Below, piece after piece: positions 33,090-42,020 of a stretch of DNA of 64,000 bases. The stretch is from Mycobacterium sp. 852002-40037_SCH5390672. GTDB taxonomy: Bacteria > Actinomycetota > Actinomycetes > Mycobacteriales > Mycobacteriaceae. The notes beneath the pieces were generated by a model. The model was not told the origin of the DNA and did not search any database. It saw only the letters and a list, made by a program, of their open reading frames with translations. The position numbers and the translations under genes are program-made. Each line of letters opens with the position of its first letter. Position 1 is the stretch's first letter. The DNA lies in NCBI RefSeq assembly GCF_001665875.1, contig NZ_LZTA01000081.1, forward strand, positions 62,001-126,000, read 5' to 3'.

Positions 33090-33539
33090 TCACTTCACCT
33101 GGCCCGGCTCCAGGCGTTCCGCCAACGCCGCCAGCCGCCAGAGGCACTCCTTGTTGCGGGGGTATGCCGCGGCCAACGCGAGGGAATCGGGAACGGCCGC
33201 CATCGGCCCTTCGACGGGAACTTCGATCATCTCGATCCGGCAGCCTTGCGGGATCTCGTGCAGTAGCATGGTGATTCGCGCGGCACCCAACGGCCCCAGC
33301 CGGGCACACAGCACGAGCTTGCGCGGTGGTTCACATTCCTCCACGATGGTCGCGTCGTCGATAACCAACGGCCAGATCCCGATGGAGTGCTTGATGGAGG
33401 AGCCGGGTTCCGGCCAGTTCGGATCGACGGCCCGCATGCGGCTGTTACCCACCACCCACTGGGTGTACGTCCAGCCCTGGGCGAGCACCTCCCACACCCG
33501 TTCACACGACTCGGGCACCTCGCGCGTTGCGGTGATCAC
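33090..33539 (-). CDS. SRPBCC family protein (polyketide cyclase/dehydrase-like)
   Basis: A 149-residue protein starting with MITATREVPESCERVWEVL, the usual SRPBCC opening in which the first strand leads into a helix. The RITMLLHEIPQGCRIEMIEVPVEGP segment fits the central sheet of the fold. Ligand unknown; such proteins often bind hydrophobic molecules. GGAGGG stands 8 bases before the GTG at 33539. It is immediately followed by the FAD oxidoreductase, which suggests a shared hydrophobic substrate; this is inference. Confidence 0.87.
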   Translation of the reverse strand: MITATREVPESCERVWEVLAQGWTYTQWVVGNSRMRAVDPNWPEPGSSIKHSIGIWPLVIDDATIVEECEPPRKLVLCARLGPLGAARITMLLHEIPQGCRIEMIEVPVEGPMAAVPDSLALAAAYPRNKECLWRLAALAERLEPGQVK

Positions 33540-33681
33540 CTCAGAAACCCTCCATGTCTTTGGTTATCGCGGCGGATACCCGGCAATCGAGGAGTTATTC
33601 GGCGTCAACGTCGGGTTTACCGCCGGTGGGCCGCGGTTAATCTCCTTAGCGTCGAAATCCCCCACGACGAAAGGCGAGACC

Positions 33682-34023
33682 ATGACGCTGCGACGGTTGA
33701 TCCTCGGGGTGGGCGCCGTGCTCTTGTTGGCCGGAGTCATTGGACTGCTGGCGCCGGTGTCGGTCTCCGACAGCAACGGCCATTCGGTCGGATGCGGAAA
33801 CGCCGTGGCCACGGACCTTTCCGCGGCCAGAAACGCCAACAACAGCAACGGGTCGAACATCCCGATTCTGAACCAGATCATTCCGCACACCGACTACGTC
33901 GCGCAGTGCCAGTCGTCGGTGGGCAGCCGGCGCGCGTGGGCGATACCGCTGGCCGTGCTGGGGGTCATCGCGATCGGCGCGACATTGTTGACGGGACGTC
34001 GCGGGGCGACACCGGCCGCTTAG
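33682..34023 (+). CDS. Small membrane protein with two terminal helices
   Basis: A 113-residue protein. Helices at about residues 5-24 and 85-104 flank an exposed loop with Asn-rich sequence (NANNSNGSNIP) and two cysteines (38 and 76), which could form a disulfide outside the membrane. ATG at 33682 has AAAGGCGAG upstream. It is divergent from the SRPBCC gene (142 bases) and convergent with ephD (6 bases). No family name is recognised. Confidence 0.72.
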   Translation: MTLRRLILGVGAVLLLAGVIGLLAPVSVSDSNGHSVGCGNAVATDLSAARNANNSNGSNIPILNQIIPHTDYVAQCQSSVGSRRAWAIPLAVLGVIAIGATLLTGRRGATPAA

Positions 34024-34029
34024 CCCGTC

Positions 34030-35808
34030 TCAGATCACCCGCATCCGCGCAGCGTTTCGCAACCCCTGCGGCGCCAGACGCGAAAGGCCGTACAGCGCAT
34101 AGGCTTCCGGCGCCACCGGGCGAATCGGCTTCTTCTTTTGAACCGATGACAGGATCGCGTTGGCGACCTTGTCAGGGCCGTAGCGGCGCAGCGCGAACAT
34201 CTTGCCCAGCTGCCCACGGCGGCCGTCGACATCGTCGTCCCGCTTTCCCACGGGCGCGTCGAACCGGGTGGTGTTGATGATGTTCGTGTCGATGACGCCC
34301 GGGCAGATGGTGGTCAGGCCAACGCCGGCGGTGTCGAGTTCGGCGCGAAGGCAGTCGGAGAACATGTAGGTCGCCGCCTTCGACGTGCAATACGCATTCA
34401 GCGACCGCGACGGGGCGTAGGCAGCCATCGACGACACGTTGACGATGTAGCCACCGGTCCCCCGCTCCACCATCCGCCGCGCGAACGACCGGCACCCGTT
34501 GACCACACCGCCGAGGTTGACGTCGAGTACCCGGTCGAACTGCTCGGGCGGGGTGTCCAGGAATCCGCCCGCGTGCCCGATGCCCGCGTTGTTGACGACG
34601 ATGTCCGGGACGCCGTGCTCGGTGCTGACCCGCTCGGCGAACGACTCCACGGCCTGCGCGTCGGACACGTCGAGCACATAGGCGTGCGCGACACCGCCCC
34701 GGGTGGCGATCTCGGCCGCGGTGGCCTTGACCGCAGCCTCGTCGATGTCGCTGATGACCAGCTCGGCGCCTTCCCGCGAGAAGGCGAACGCGGTCTCGCG
34801 ACCGATTCCACTGCCGGCACCGGTGACCGATACCAGGGTGTCGCCGAACGAGCCGCGGGGACGGCCCACCTGCGCGCGCAACAGTGCGCGGCTGGGTTTT
34901 TGACCCTCGGCCTGATTGGCGAACTCGTGCACCGCCGCCGCCATCACCTGGGGGTGCGACATCGGCGAGAAGTGACCGGCCTGGATGTCGCGGCGCCACA
35001 GCCTCGGCACGAAGCGCGGAGCGTGATCGTACCCGTAGGGCCGCACGTACTTGTCTTTGGTGTTGACGATGAGCTGCACCGGCACGTCGATGACCGCGAC
35101 GCCGTCCTTGCGACCGGAGAACGACCGAAAGTAGTTGGCGGGATAGGTTTTCACCGACCGGGCGGCATCGGAGGCCAGTTTCTCGGAGTGGTGGATCTGT
35201 TCGGCGGGGATGTTGTCGACTGCGTTGCGCCGCAGCGCCGGGATCGACAGGGTCAGCCGCAGGAGCAACGGCGCCAGCACCGGGATCGAGAGGAAGATCA
35301 TGTAGGTCAGCCGCAGCGCCTGGCTGAGCGCGCGGAGGAAGGTGCGCGGCCGCCAGGGCGCCCGCAGACCGCTGAAGATGTAGTCGACCAGCTGGTCCTG
35401 AGCGGGTCCGGACACCGACGTGAACGTGGCGACCCGGTCATGGGCGCCGGGACGCTTCAGGTAGTGCCACACCCCCACCGAGCCCCAGTCGTGGGCCAGC
35501 ACGTGCACGGGCCGGCCCGGGCTCAGCTCGCCGGTCACCGCGGCGAAGTCGTCGGCGAAGCGGTCCATGCTGTAGGCCGACACCGGCTTGGGCACCGAGG
35601 ACTCACCGACGCCCCGGTTGTCGTAGCGGATGATCCGGAACCGCTCGGCCAGCAGCGGGACGACACCGTCCCAGAGCACATGCGAGTCGGGGAAGCCGTG
35701 CACCAGCACGACGGTCGGGCCCTCGCGGTTGCCCTCTTCGTAGACGGCGATGCGGACGCCGTCGGCGCTCTCGACGAAACGCTGGCCTAATCGTTGTGAT
35801 GGCGGCAT
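34030..35808 (-). CDS. ephD: EphD: alpha/beta-hydrolase fused to short-chain dehydrogenase
   Basis: A 592-residue two-domain protein, same length as M. tuberculosis EphD. Residues about 10-300 are an epoxide-hydrolase-type domain: HGFPDSHVLW (oxyanion HGxP, near 38-47) and HDWGS (nucleophile Asp, near 109). Residues about 325-592 are a classical SDR: TGAGSGIGRE near 330-339, NNAGIG near 406, and a YCTSKAA catalytic Tyr/Lys near 468-474. In M. tuberculosis the hydrolase half acts on epoxy-mycolic acid precursors. ATG 35808 has GGGAGGT upstream. It is divergent from dlaT. Confidence 0.94.
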   Translation of the reverse strand: MPPSQRLGQRFVESADGVRIAVYEEGNREGPTVVLVHGFPDSHVLWDGVVPLLAERFRIIRYDNRGVGESSVPKPVSAYSMDRFADDFAAVTGELSPGRPVHVLAHDWGSVGVWHYLKRPGAHDRVATFTSVSGPAQDQLVDYIFSGLRAPWRPRTFLRALSQALRLTYMIFLSIPVLAPLLLRLTLSIPALRRNAVDNIPAEQIHHSEKLASDAARSVKTYPANYFRSFSGRKDGVAVIDVPVQLIVNTKDKYVRPYGYDHAPRFVPRLWRRDIQAGHFSPMSHPQVMAAAVHEFANQAEGQKPSRALLRAQVGRPRGSFGDTLVSVTGAGSGIGRETAFAFSREGAELVISDIDEAAVKATAAEIATRGGVAHAYVLDVSDAQAVESFAERVSTEHGVPDIVVNNAGIGHAGGFLDTPPEQFDRVLDVNLGGVVNGCRSFARRMVERGTGGYIVNVSSMAAYAPSRSLNAYCTSKAATYMFSDCLRAELDTAGVGLTTICPGVIDTNIINTTRFDAPVGKRDDDVDGRRGQLGKMFALRRYGPDKVANAILSSVQKKKPIRPVAPEAYALYGLSRLAPQGLRNAARMRVI

Positions 35809-36006
35809 CGGGACCTCCCCGCTCTGGCTGCAGTGGCCACACCGTAGCAAGCGTGATCGTCGTCACCCGCCCGGCGCGGGGTATCTGCCCTGGATGTGTG
35901 CCGACAAGGGCGCAGTGACAGGATAGTTTTGGATTGCTACTTCGCCTTCCGCAAAGCGAGCTGATCGACCCGCCCCGACCCACGAGCGATCGAGGAGTCA
36001 AAAACG

Positions 36007-37806
36007 ATGGCCTTCTCCGTCCAGATGCCGGCACTCGGTGAAAGCGTCACCGAGGGGACGGTCACCCGCTGGCTCAAGCAGGAAGGCGACACGGTCGAAC
36101 TCGACGAACCACTTGTCGAGGTGTCGACCGACAAGGTCGACACCGAAATCCCGTCGCCGGCCGCGGGCGTGCTGACCAAGATCGTCGCCCAGGAGGACGA
36201 CACCGTCGAGGTCGGTGGCGAGCTGGCCGTCATCGGCGACGGCTCCGAAGGTGGTGGGGCTGGGGGCGACTCGCAGGCGCCAAGCCAGCCGGAGCCCGAG
36301 GCACAGTCCGCGGCCCCTGCCCAGTCCCAGTCCCAACCCGAGCCCCAACCGGAGCCGCAGCCCCAGGCCCAGGCCCAGGCGGAGCCCGCGCCCGCCCAGC
36401 CGAGTTCCGGTGGCGGCGCCGCGACCCCGGTGTTGATGCCCGAGCTCGGAGAGTCGGTGGCCGAGGGCACCGTGACGCGCTGGCTCAAGAAGGTCGGCGA
36501 TTCGGTCCAGGTCGACGACGCTCTGGTCGAGGTCTCCACCGACAAGGTCGACACCGAGATCCCGTCACCGGTGGCCGGTGTCCTGATCAGCATCACCGCC
36601 GAGGAGGACGCCACCGTGCCCGTCGGCGGCGAGCTGGCGCGCATCGGCGCCGGTTCCGACGCTGCCGAGGCGTCCGCCGCTCCCCAGCCCCCGCCCGCGC
36701 CCAAGCCTGAACCCACGCCGGAACCGGCGCCCCAGCCCCAGGCGCAGCCCGAGCCCGAGCCCACGCCGGCGCCCGCACCACAGCCCAAGCCCGCGCCGGA
36801 GCCGAAAGCTCAACCGGCGCAGGCCCAGCCGGCAAGCCCCGCCGCCGACGGCGCGCCGTACGTGACGCCGCTGGTGCGAAAACTGGCCGCCGAAAACAAC
36901 ATCGACCTGAACTCGCTCACGGGCACCGGGGTGGGCGGTCGCATCCGCAAGCAAGACGTGCTGGCCGCCGCCGAGCAGAAGCAACGGCAACAAGAGCCGG
37001 CCGCCCCCGCGCCGGCCGCCGCGCAGCCCTCCGCTGCCCCCAGCGCCGCCGCGGCGCCCACCCCGGCTCCGGCGCTGGCGCACCTGCGGGGCACCACCCA
37101 GAAGGCCAGCCGGATCCGCCAGATCACCGCGAACAAAACTCGCGAATCCCTGCAGGCCACAGCCCAACTCACCCAGACCCACGAGGTCGACATGACCAAG
37201 CTGGTCGGGTTGCGGGCCAGGGCCAAGGCGGCTTTCGCCGAGCGCGAGGGGGTGAATCTGACCTTCCTGCCGTTCATCGCCCGGGCGGTGATCGACGCGC
37301 TGAAGGTTCATCCCAACGTCAACGCGAGCTACAACGAGGAAACCAAGGAGATCACCTACTACGACGCCGAGCACCTCGGCTTCGCAGTCGATACCGAGCA
37401 GGGTCTGCTCTCCCCCGTCGTGCACAACGCGGGTGACCTGTCCCTGGCCGGGCTGGCCAGGGCGATCGCCGACATCGCCGCGCGCGCCCGGTCGGGCAAC
37501 CTCAAACCCGACGAGCTGTCCGGTGGCACCTTCACGATCACCAACATCGGCAGCCAGGGTGCGCTGTTCGACACCCCGATCCTGGTTCCGCCGCAGGCCG
37601 CCATGCTGGGCACCGGCGCGATCGTCAAGCGCCCGCGGGTTGTGGTCGACGAGAGTGGCAACGAATCGATCGGCGTCCGCTCGATCTGCTACCTCCCGCT
37701 GACCTATGACCACCGGCTGATCGACGGCGCCGACGCCGGCCGCTTCCTGACCACCATCAAGCACCGTCTCGAAGAGGGCGCGTTCGAGGCCGACCTCGGC
37801 CTCTAA
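36007..37806 (+). CDS. dlaT: Dihydrolipoamide acyltransferase (E2) DlaT
   Basis: A 599-residue E2 with two lipoyl domains (residues about 1-80 and 140-215; lipoyl lysines Lys43 and Lys180 in [14 protein letters not shown]), two Pro/Ala/Gln linkers, an E3-binding domain near 284-320 ([17 protein letters not shown]), and a catalytic domain to the end with DHRLIDGAD. In M. tuberculosis this protein serves pyruvate dehydrogenase and the peroxynitrite reductase system with Lpd and AhpC-AhpD. The linkers make it longer than the 553 residues I recall there. The lipoate genes lipB and lipA follow, a sensible placement. Confidence 0.95.
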   Translation: MAFSVQMPALGESVTEGTVTRWLKQEGDTVELDEPLVEVSTDKVDTEIPSPAAGVLTKIVAQEDDTVEVGGELAVIGDGSEGGGAGGDSQAPSQPEPEAQSAAPAQSQSQPEPQPEPQPQAQAQAEPAPAQPSSGGGAATPVLMPELGESVAEGTVTRWLKKVGDSVQVDDALVEVSTDKVDTEIPSPVAGVLISITAEEDATVPVGGELARIGAGSDAAEASAAPQPPPAPKPEPTPEPAPQPQAQPEPEPTPAPAPQPKPAPEPKAQPAQAQPASPAADGAPYVTPLVRKLAAENNIDLNSLTGTGVGGRIRKQDVLAAAEQKQRQQEPAAPAPAAAQPSAAPSAAAAPTPAPALAHLRGTTQKASRIRQITANKTRESLQATAQLTQTHEVDMTKLVGLRARAKAAFAEREGVNLTFLPFIARAVIDALKVHPNVNASYNEETKEITYYDAEHLGFAVDTEQGLLSPVVHNAGDLSLAGLARAIADIAARARSGNLKPDELSGGTFTITNIGSQGALFDTPILVPPQAAMLGTGAIVKRPRVVVDESGNESIGVRSICYLPLTYDHRLIDGADAGRFLTTIKHRLEEGAFEADLGL

Positions 37807-37823
37807 AAGAAGGACAAGCGAAC

Positions 37824-38747
37824 GTGGCTCGCGCTGGCCAGAAGGCCGTCATCGCGATTGCGGGTTCGTCCGGCCTGATCGGCTCCGCTCTGGCCGCGGC
37901 CCTGCGCGCCGCCGACCACCGCGTGTTGCGCATCGTGCGCCGGGCACCGGCGAATGCCGATGAGCTGCACTGGAATCCGGAGAGCGGCGATCTGGATCCC
38001 GAGACGCTGACCCACGTCGACGCCGTCGTCAACCTGTGCGGCGTCAACATCGGCAAGCGGCGGTGGTCGGGCGCCTTCAAGCAGAGTCTGCGGGACAGCC
38101 GCATCGCCCCCACCGAAGTCCTGGCGCACGCCGTCGCCGACGCGGGTGTGGCGACCATGGTCAACGCCAGCGCGGTGGGTTTCTACGGGAACACCAAGGA
38201 CCGCGTGGTCGATGAAACCGACCGTGCGGGAACGGGTTTCCTGGCCAGGCTGTGCGAAGACTGGGAAGCCGCCACGCTGCCGGCCCAATACGGCGGCGCC
38301 CGGGTGGTGCTGGCCCGCACCGGGCTGGTGTTCTCTCCCGCCGGCGGCGCGTTGGGCCGGTTGCGGCCGTTGTTCCGCACCGGCCTCGGCGCCCGGCTGG
38401 GCGGGGGGCGGCAATACATGTCGTGGATCACGCTGGAAGACGAAGTGCGCGCGCTGTTGTTCGCGATTCTGCGCCCCGAGCTGTCCGGCCCGGTGAACAT
38501 GACCGGGCCCGCGCCGGTCACCAACGCCGAATTCACCACCGCGTTCGGGCGGGCGGTCAATCGCCCAACCCCGTTGATGGTGCCCGGTTTTGCCATCCGC
38601 GCCGCACTGGGCGAGTTCGCCGACGAAGGCCTGCTGACGGGGCAGCGCGCCATCCCGTCCGCGCTCGAGCGCGCCGGCTTCGACTTCCACCACAACACCG
38701 TTGGCGAGGCGCTCGCCTACGCCACCGCCCGCCGCGAGCACGACTAG
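37824..38747 (+). CDS. SDR-type NAD-dependent epimerase, TIGR01777 family (Rv2216-like)
   Basis: A 307-residue extended-SDR protein. The nucleotide motif [12 protein letters not shown] lies near residues 11-22, [12 protein letters not shown] near 113-124, and the C-terminal DUF1731-like part follows ([25 protein letters not shown]). This family is related to SulA/YfcH; the reaction is unknown. GTG at 37824 has AGAAGGA upstream and follows dlaT by 17 bases, so it is probably in the same transcript, with lipB and lipA next. Confidence 0.88.
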   Translation: MARAGQKAVIAIAGSSGLIGSALAAALRAADHRVLRIVRRAPANADELHWNPESGDLDPETLTHVDAVVNLCGVNIGKRRWSGAFKQSLRDSRIAPTEVLAHAVADAGVATMVNASAVGFYGNTKDRVVDETDRAGTGFLARLCEDWEAATLPAQYGGARVVLARTGLVFSPAGGALGRLRPLFRTGLGARLGGGRQYMSWITLEDEVRALLFAILRPELSGPVNMTGPAPVTNAEFTTAFGRAVNRPTPLMVPGFAIRAALGEFADEGLLTGQRAIPSALERAGFDFHHNTVGEALAYATARREHD

Positions 38748-38803
38748 CCCCGCGGCCAGACCGGACTGGGCCCCGCCGGCGCGGGCCGAGTACCGTCGCG
38801 AAC

Positions 38804-39502
38804 GTGATCGATTCCATCCGGTCCAGCCAGGCCCTGATCGACGTCCGCCCCCTCGGCATCGTCGACTACCGCGTGGCCTGGCAGCAGCAACGCGATCTGG
38901 CCGACGCCCGAGTGGCCGGCGGCAGCGACACGTTGTTGCTGCTGCAGCACCCCGCGGTCTACACGGCGGGGCGGCGCACCGAGCCGCACGAACGGCCGGT
39001 GGATGGCACTCCCGTCGTCGACACCGACCGTGGCGGCAAGATCACCTGGCACGGTCCCGGCCAGTTGGTCGGGTATCCGATCATCGGCCTGGCCGAACCG
39101 CTCGACGTGGTCAACTACGTGCGGCGCCTCGAGGAAGCGCTGATCAAGGTCTGCGCCGACCTGGGCGTGGACGCGGTCCGGGTGCAGGGCCGGTCCGGGG
39201 TGTGGGTGCCGGGCGGTGAGGGTCGGCCCGACCGCAAGGTTGCCGCCATCGGCGTCCGGGTTTCGCGGGCGACCACCCTGCACGGGTTCGCCCTCAACTG
39301 CGACTGCGACCTGGACGCCTTCAACGCCATCGTGCCGTGCGGCATCAGCGACGCGGAAGTGACGTCGTTGTCGGCCGAACTGCGCCGTCCGGTGTCGGTC
39401 GAGGATGTCCAGACCGCGGTCGCCGATGCCGTCTGCGACGCCCTGGACGGGGTGCTGCCGGTCCGTGACCACCCGGCCGCGCGCGTAACATCAGCGATGT
39501 GA
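38804..39502 (+). CDS. lipB: Octanoyltransferase LipB
   Basis: A 232-residue enzyme that moves octanoyl from acyl carrier protein to lipoyl domains, such as those of DlaT encoded just upstream. Motifs: [16 protein letters not shown] near 45-60, [19 protein letters not shown] near 77-95 with the conserved Lys/His, and the acyl-thioester Cys in [10 protein letters not shown] near 178. GTG at 38804 gives the family N-terminus. The stop overlaps lipA by four bases. Confidence 0.95.
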   Translation: MIDSIRSSQALIDVRPLGIVDYRVAWQQQRDLADARVAGGSDTLLLLQHPAVYTAGRRTEPHERPVDGTPVVDTDRGGKITWHGPGQLVGYPIIGLAEPLDVVNYVRRLEEALIKVCADLGVDAVRVQGRSGVWVPGGEGRPDRKVAAIGVRVSRATTLHGFALNCDCDLDAFNAIVPCGISDAEVTSLSAELRRPVSVEDVQTAVADAVCDALDGVLPVRDHPAARVTSAM

Positions 39503-40422
39503 CTGTCGCACCGGAAGGACGCAAACTCCTGCGCCTGGAAGTGCGTAACGCCGAGACCCCGATCGAGCGCAAACCGCCGTGGATCAGGGTACGGGCCCGG
39601 ATGGGCCCGGAGTACACCCAGCTCAAGAGCCTGGTCCGGCGGGAGGGGCTGCACACGGTCTGCGAGGAAGCCGGCTGCCCCAACATCTTCGAATGCTGGG
39701 AGGACCGCGAGGCCACCTTCCTGATCGGCGGCGACCAGTGCACCCGCCGCTGCGACTTCTGCCAGATCGACACCGGAAAGCCCGCGGCGCTGGACCGCGA
39801 CGAGCCGCGGCGGGTCGCCGACAGCGTGCGCACGATGGGACTGCGCTACGCCACGGTCACCGGGGTGGCCCGCGATGACCTGCCCGACGGCGGAGCCTGG
39901 CTGTACGCCGAGACGGTGCGCGCCATCAAGGAACTCAACCCGTCGACCGGCGTCGAGCTGTTGATCCCGGATTTCAACGGCGAACCCGCTCGGCTGGCCG
40001 AGGTGTTCGAGTCACGCCCGGAAGTCTTGGCGCACAACGTCGAAACCGTGCCGCGCATCTTCAAACGGATCCGGCCCGCCTTCACCTACCAGCGCAGCCT
40101 CGACGTCCTGACCGCCGCGCGCGACTTCGGGCTGGTCACCAAGAGCAACCTCATCCTCGGCATGGGCGAAACCCCAGACGAGGTGCGCACCGCCCTGGCC
40201 GACCTGCGCCACGCCGGCTGCGACATCATCACCATCACCCAATACCTGCGCCCGTCGGCGCGTCACCACCCCGTCGAGCGCTGGGTGAACCCGGAGGAAT
40301 TCGTCGAGTTCGCGCAGCACGCCGAGGAGCTTGGCTTCGCCGGTGTGCTGGCCGGACCTCTGGTGCGCTCGTCGTATCGCGCGGGACGCCTCTATGAGCA
40401 AGCCGCCCGCAGCCGCGCCTGA
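39499..40422 (+). CDS. lipA: Lipoyl synthase LipA (radical SAM)
   Basis: A 307-residue radical SAM enzyme that inserts two sulfurs into protein-bound octanoyl groups. The auxiliary cluster cysteines are in [12 protein letters not shown] near residues 55-66, and the SAM cluster in CTRRCDFCQ (CxxxCxxC) near 81-89. The auxiliary cluster serine is expected near the C-terminus ([10 protein letters not shown]). GTG at 39499 overlaps the lipB stop, so LipB and LipA are translationally coupled. Confidence 0.96.
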   Translation: MTVAPEGRKLLRLEVRNAETPIERKPPWIRVRARMGPEYTQLKSLVRREGLHTVCEEAGCPNIFECWEDREATFLIGGDQCTRRCDFCQIDTGKPAALDRDEPRRVADSVRTMGLRYATVTGVARDDLPDGGAWLYAETVRAIKELNPSTGVELLIPDFNGEPARLAEVFESRPEVLAHNVETVPRIFKRIRPAFTYQRSLDVLTAARDFGLVTKSNLILGMGETPDEVRTALADLRHAGCDIITITQYLRPSARHHPVERWVNPEEFVEFAQHAEELGFAGVLAGPLVRSSYRAGRLYEQAARSRA

Positions 40423-40478
40423 AGATGCCGCGCACGGTAGCGGCGTTCGCCGGTCGCGGGCCTACGTATTCTTTGACT

Positions 40479-41231
40479 ATGGCTAAACCCCGCACTGCCT
40501 CTGAGAACAAGGCCGCCCGAGCGCAGGCGCAGGCTGTCCGCAAGGCCGCCGCGCGGGAGCGCCGCACCCAGTTGTGGCAGGCGTTCAACATTCAGCGCCA
40601 GGAGGACAAGCGCCTACTGCCGTACATGATCGGCGCCTTTGTGCTGATCCTGGGCATCTCGGTGGGTGTCGGTATCTGGGCCGGCGGACTGACGATGCTC
40701 ACCCTGATCCCGCTTGGTGTGGTGCTGGGCGGGCTGGTCGCCTTCATCGTGTTCGGCCGCCGCGCCCAGAAGTCCGTCTACCGCAAGGCCGAAGGCCAAA
40801 CCGGAGCCGCGGCTTGGGCTTTGGACAACCTGCGCGGCAAGTGGCGGGTGACCCCGGGGGTGGCCGCCACCGGCCACTTCGACGCCGTGCATCGGGTGAT
40901 CGGTCGGCCCGGCGTCATCCTGGTCGGCGAGGGGGCGGCGGCGCGAGTCCGGCCGCTGCTGGCGCAGGAGAAAAAGCGCACCGCCCGCCTGATCGGGGAC
41001 GTGCCGATCTACGACATCATCGTCGGCAACGGCGAGGACGAGGTGTCGCTGGCCAAGCTGGAGCGCCACCTCACGCGGCTGCCGGCCAACATCACCGTCA
41101 AGCAGATGGACACGCTGGAATCGCGGTTGGCCGCACTGGGGTCGCGAGCCGGCGCGGCCGTCATGCCCAAGGGTCCGCTGCCCAACGCGGGCAAGATGCG
41201 CGGCGTGCAGCGCACCGTCCGTCGCAAGTAG
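40479..41231 (+). CDS. DUF4191 family membrane protein (Rv2219-like)
   Basis: A 250-residue protein with a basic, Ala-rich N-terminus (residues 1-40), two membrane helices at about 50-70 and 77-97, and a soluble C-terminal domain with the conserved AWALDNLRGKWRVTPGVAATG near 120-140. The length and start MAKPRTASENKAA match the actinobacterial family. It follows lipA in the same direction by 56 bases, a constant neighbour in actinobacteria as I recall. Function unknown. Confidence 0.88.
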   Translation: MAKPRTASENKAARAQAQAVRKAAARERRTQLWQAFNIQRQEDKRLLPYMIGAFVLILGISVGVGIWAGGLTMLTLIPLGVVLGGLVAFIVFGRRAQKSVYRKAEGQTGAAAWALDNLRGKWRVTPGVAATGHFDAVHRVIGRPGVILVGEGAAARVRPLLAQEKKRTARLIGDVPIYDIIVGNGEDEVSLAKLERHLTRLPANITVKQMDTLESRLAALGSRAGAAVMPKGPLPNAGKMRGVQRTVRRK

Positions 41232-41240
41232 CAGCGAGAC

Positions 41241-41346
41241 GGTCAGCGGCGATCGCCAGCGCGGCGAAGCCGGGCGCAGCGGGTCGCCGCCATCAGGTCA
41301 GCGGCGATCGCCAGCGCGGCGCAGCCGGGCGCAGCGGGTCGCCGCC
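41241..41346. repeat. Two-copy 55-bp tandem repeat (VNTR-like)
   Basis: Two copies with period 55 (41241-41295 and 41296-41346, the second slightly shortened). Each starts GGTCAGCGGCGATCGCCAGC and ends in GGGTCGCCGCC. They differ by a single base in the shared part (GCGGCGAAGCC against GCGGCGCAGCC). They lie between the convergent genes ending at 41231 and 41353. The unit size and intergenic position resemble MIRU-VNTR loci of mycobacteria. Confidence 0.85.
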
Positions 41347-41352
41347 TCGCCT

Positions 41353-41775
41353 TCACCGTCGCACCACGGCCGTCGCGGTCAACCGATCCTGCATGCCGCG
41401 GCCGTCCCAATCGGTGAACAAGGCCGGGACCACCGTCCCGACCAGCACTCCGCGCACCACGGCCCGGCCGAGGCCGACCGGGTTGCGGCCATCGACCGTC
41501 ACCACCTGCAGGCGTAGCACCAGCTGGCCGGGGGTGAACCCGAACGACCGCAAAAAGACCACCCCCAGCACGAACCAAATCACCAATACCGCGGTGGCCA
41601 GCGCCTGTTGGGAGAAAAAGCCGAATCGCATGGCCAGCGCCGCCAGACCGTAAGAGATCAACCAGTCGATCATCAGCGCTCCCAGCCGGCGCCCCATCGG
41701 CGCCAACGACCCGGGCCCGCTCTCCGGCAACCCCAGCTTTTCGCCCGGAAATGCGGATCGTGATTCCGCCATCAT
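41353..41775 (-). CDS. RDD family membrane protein (Rv2219A-like)
   Basis: A 140-residue protein. The RDD domain starts near residue 27 (MGRRLGALMIDWLISYGLA), with three predicted membrane helices at about 32-50, 56-76 and 118-133. The Arg/Asp positions of the family are GRRLGALMIDW and DWDGRGMQDRLT. Two adjacent ATG codons (41775 and 41772) can start it. It is divergent from glnA1. Function unknown; proposed ion or small-solute transport for the family is not shown here. Confidence 0.85.
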   Translation of the reverse strand: MMAESRSAFPGEKLGLPESGPGSLAPMGRRLGALMIDWLISYGLAALAMRFGFFSQQALATAVLVIWFVLGVVFLRSFGFTPGQLVLRLQVVTVDGRNPVGLGRAVVRGVLVGTVVPALFTDWDGRGMQDRLTATAVVRR

Positions 41776-41931
41776 CGACTCGGACCGGAGTCCGAATAAT
41801 CCGGCGCAGAGGCCTGGTAAGGAGGGCGGGCGGTGCGCCCGTTCACCAGAAAAGATACGATCTTGCGATCCATCGCCCCACAATAGAACCCGCCGCCCAA
41901 GCGGCCACTTTTAGCGTGTGGCAGTGGTCAC

Positions 41932-41969
41932 GTAACGTGCGCGCAACATCGGGTTGACTGACGGGCAAC
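41932..41969 (+). promoter_or_regulatory. GlnR operator upstream of glnA1
   Basis: Four five-base boxes spaced by exactly six bases: GTAAC, GCAAC, TTGAC, GCAAC (starting 41932, 41943, 41954, 41965). This matches the GlnR tandem a-site/b-site pattern (GTnAC-n6-GnAAC, twice) known from actinobacteria. It lies 52-89 bases upstream of the glnA1 start, where an activator responding to nitrogen limitation is expected. Confidence 0.8.
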
Positions 41970-42020
41970 ATCTGCTCCATAGCGTCAGGCCGCGGATCTC
42001 ACCAAGTAAAGGAGCATTCT

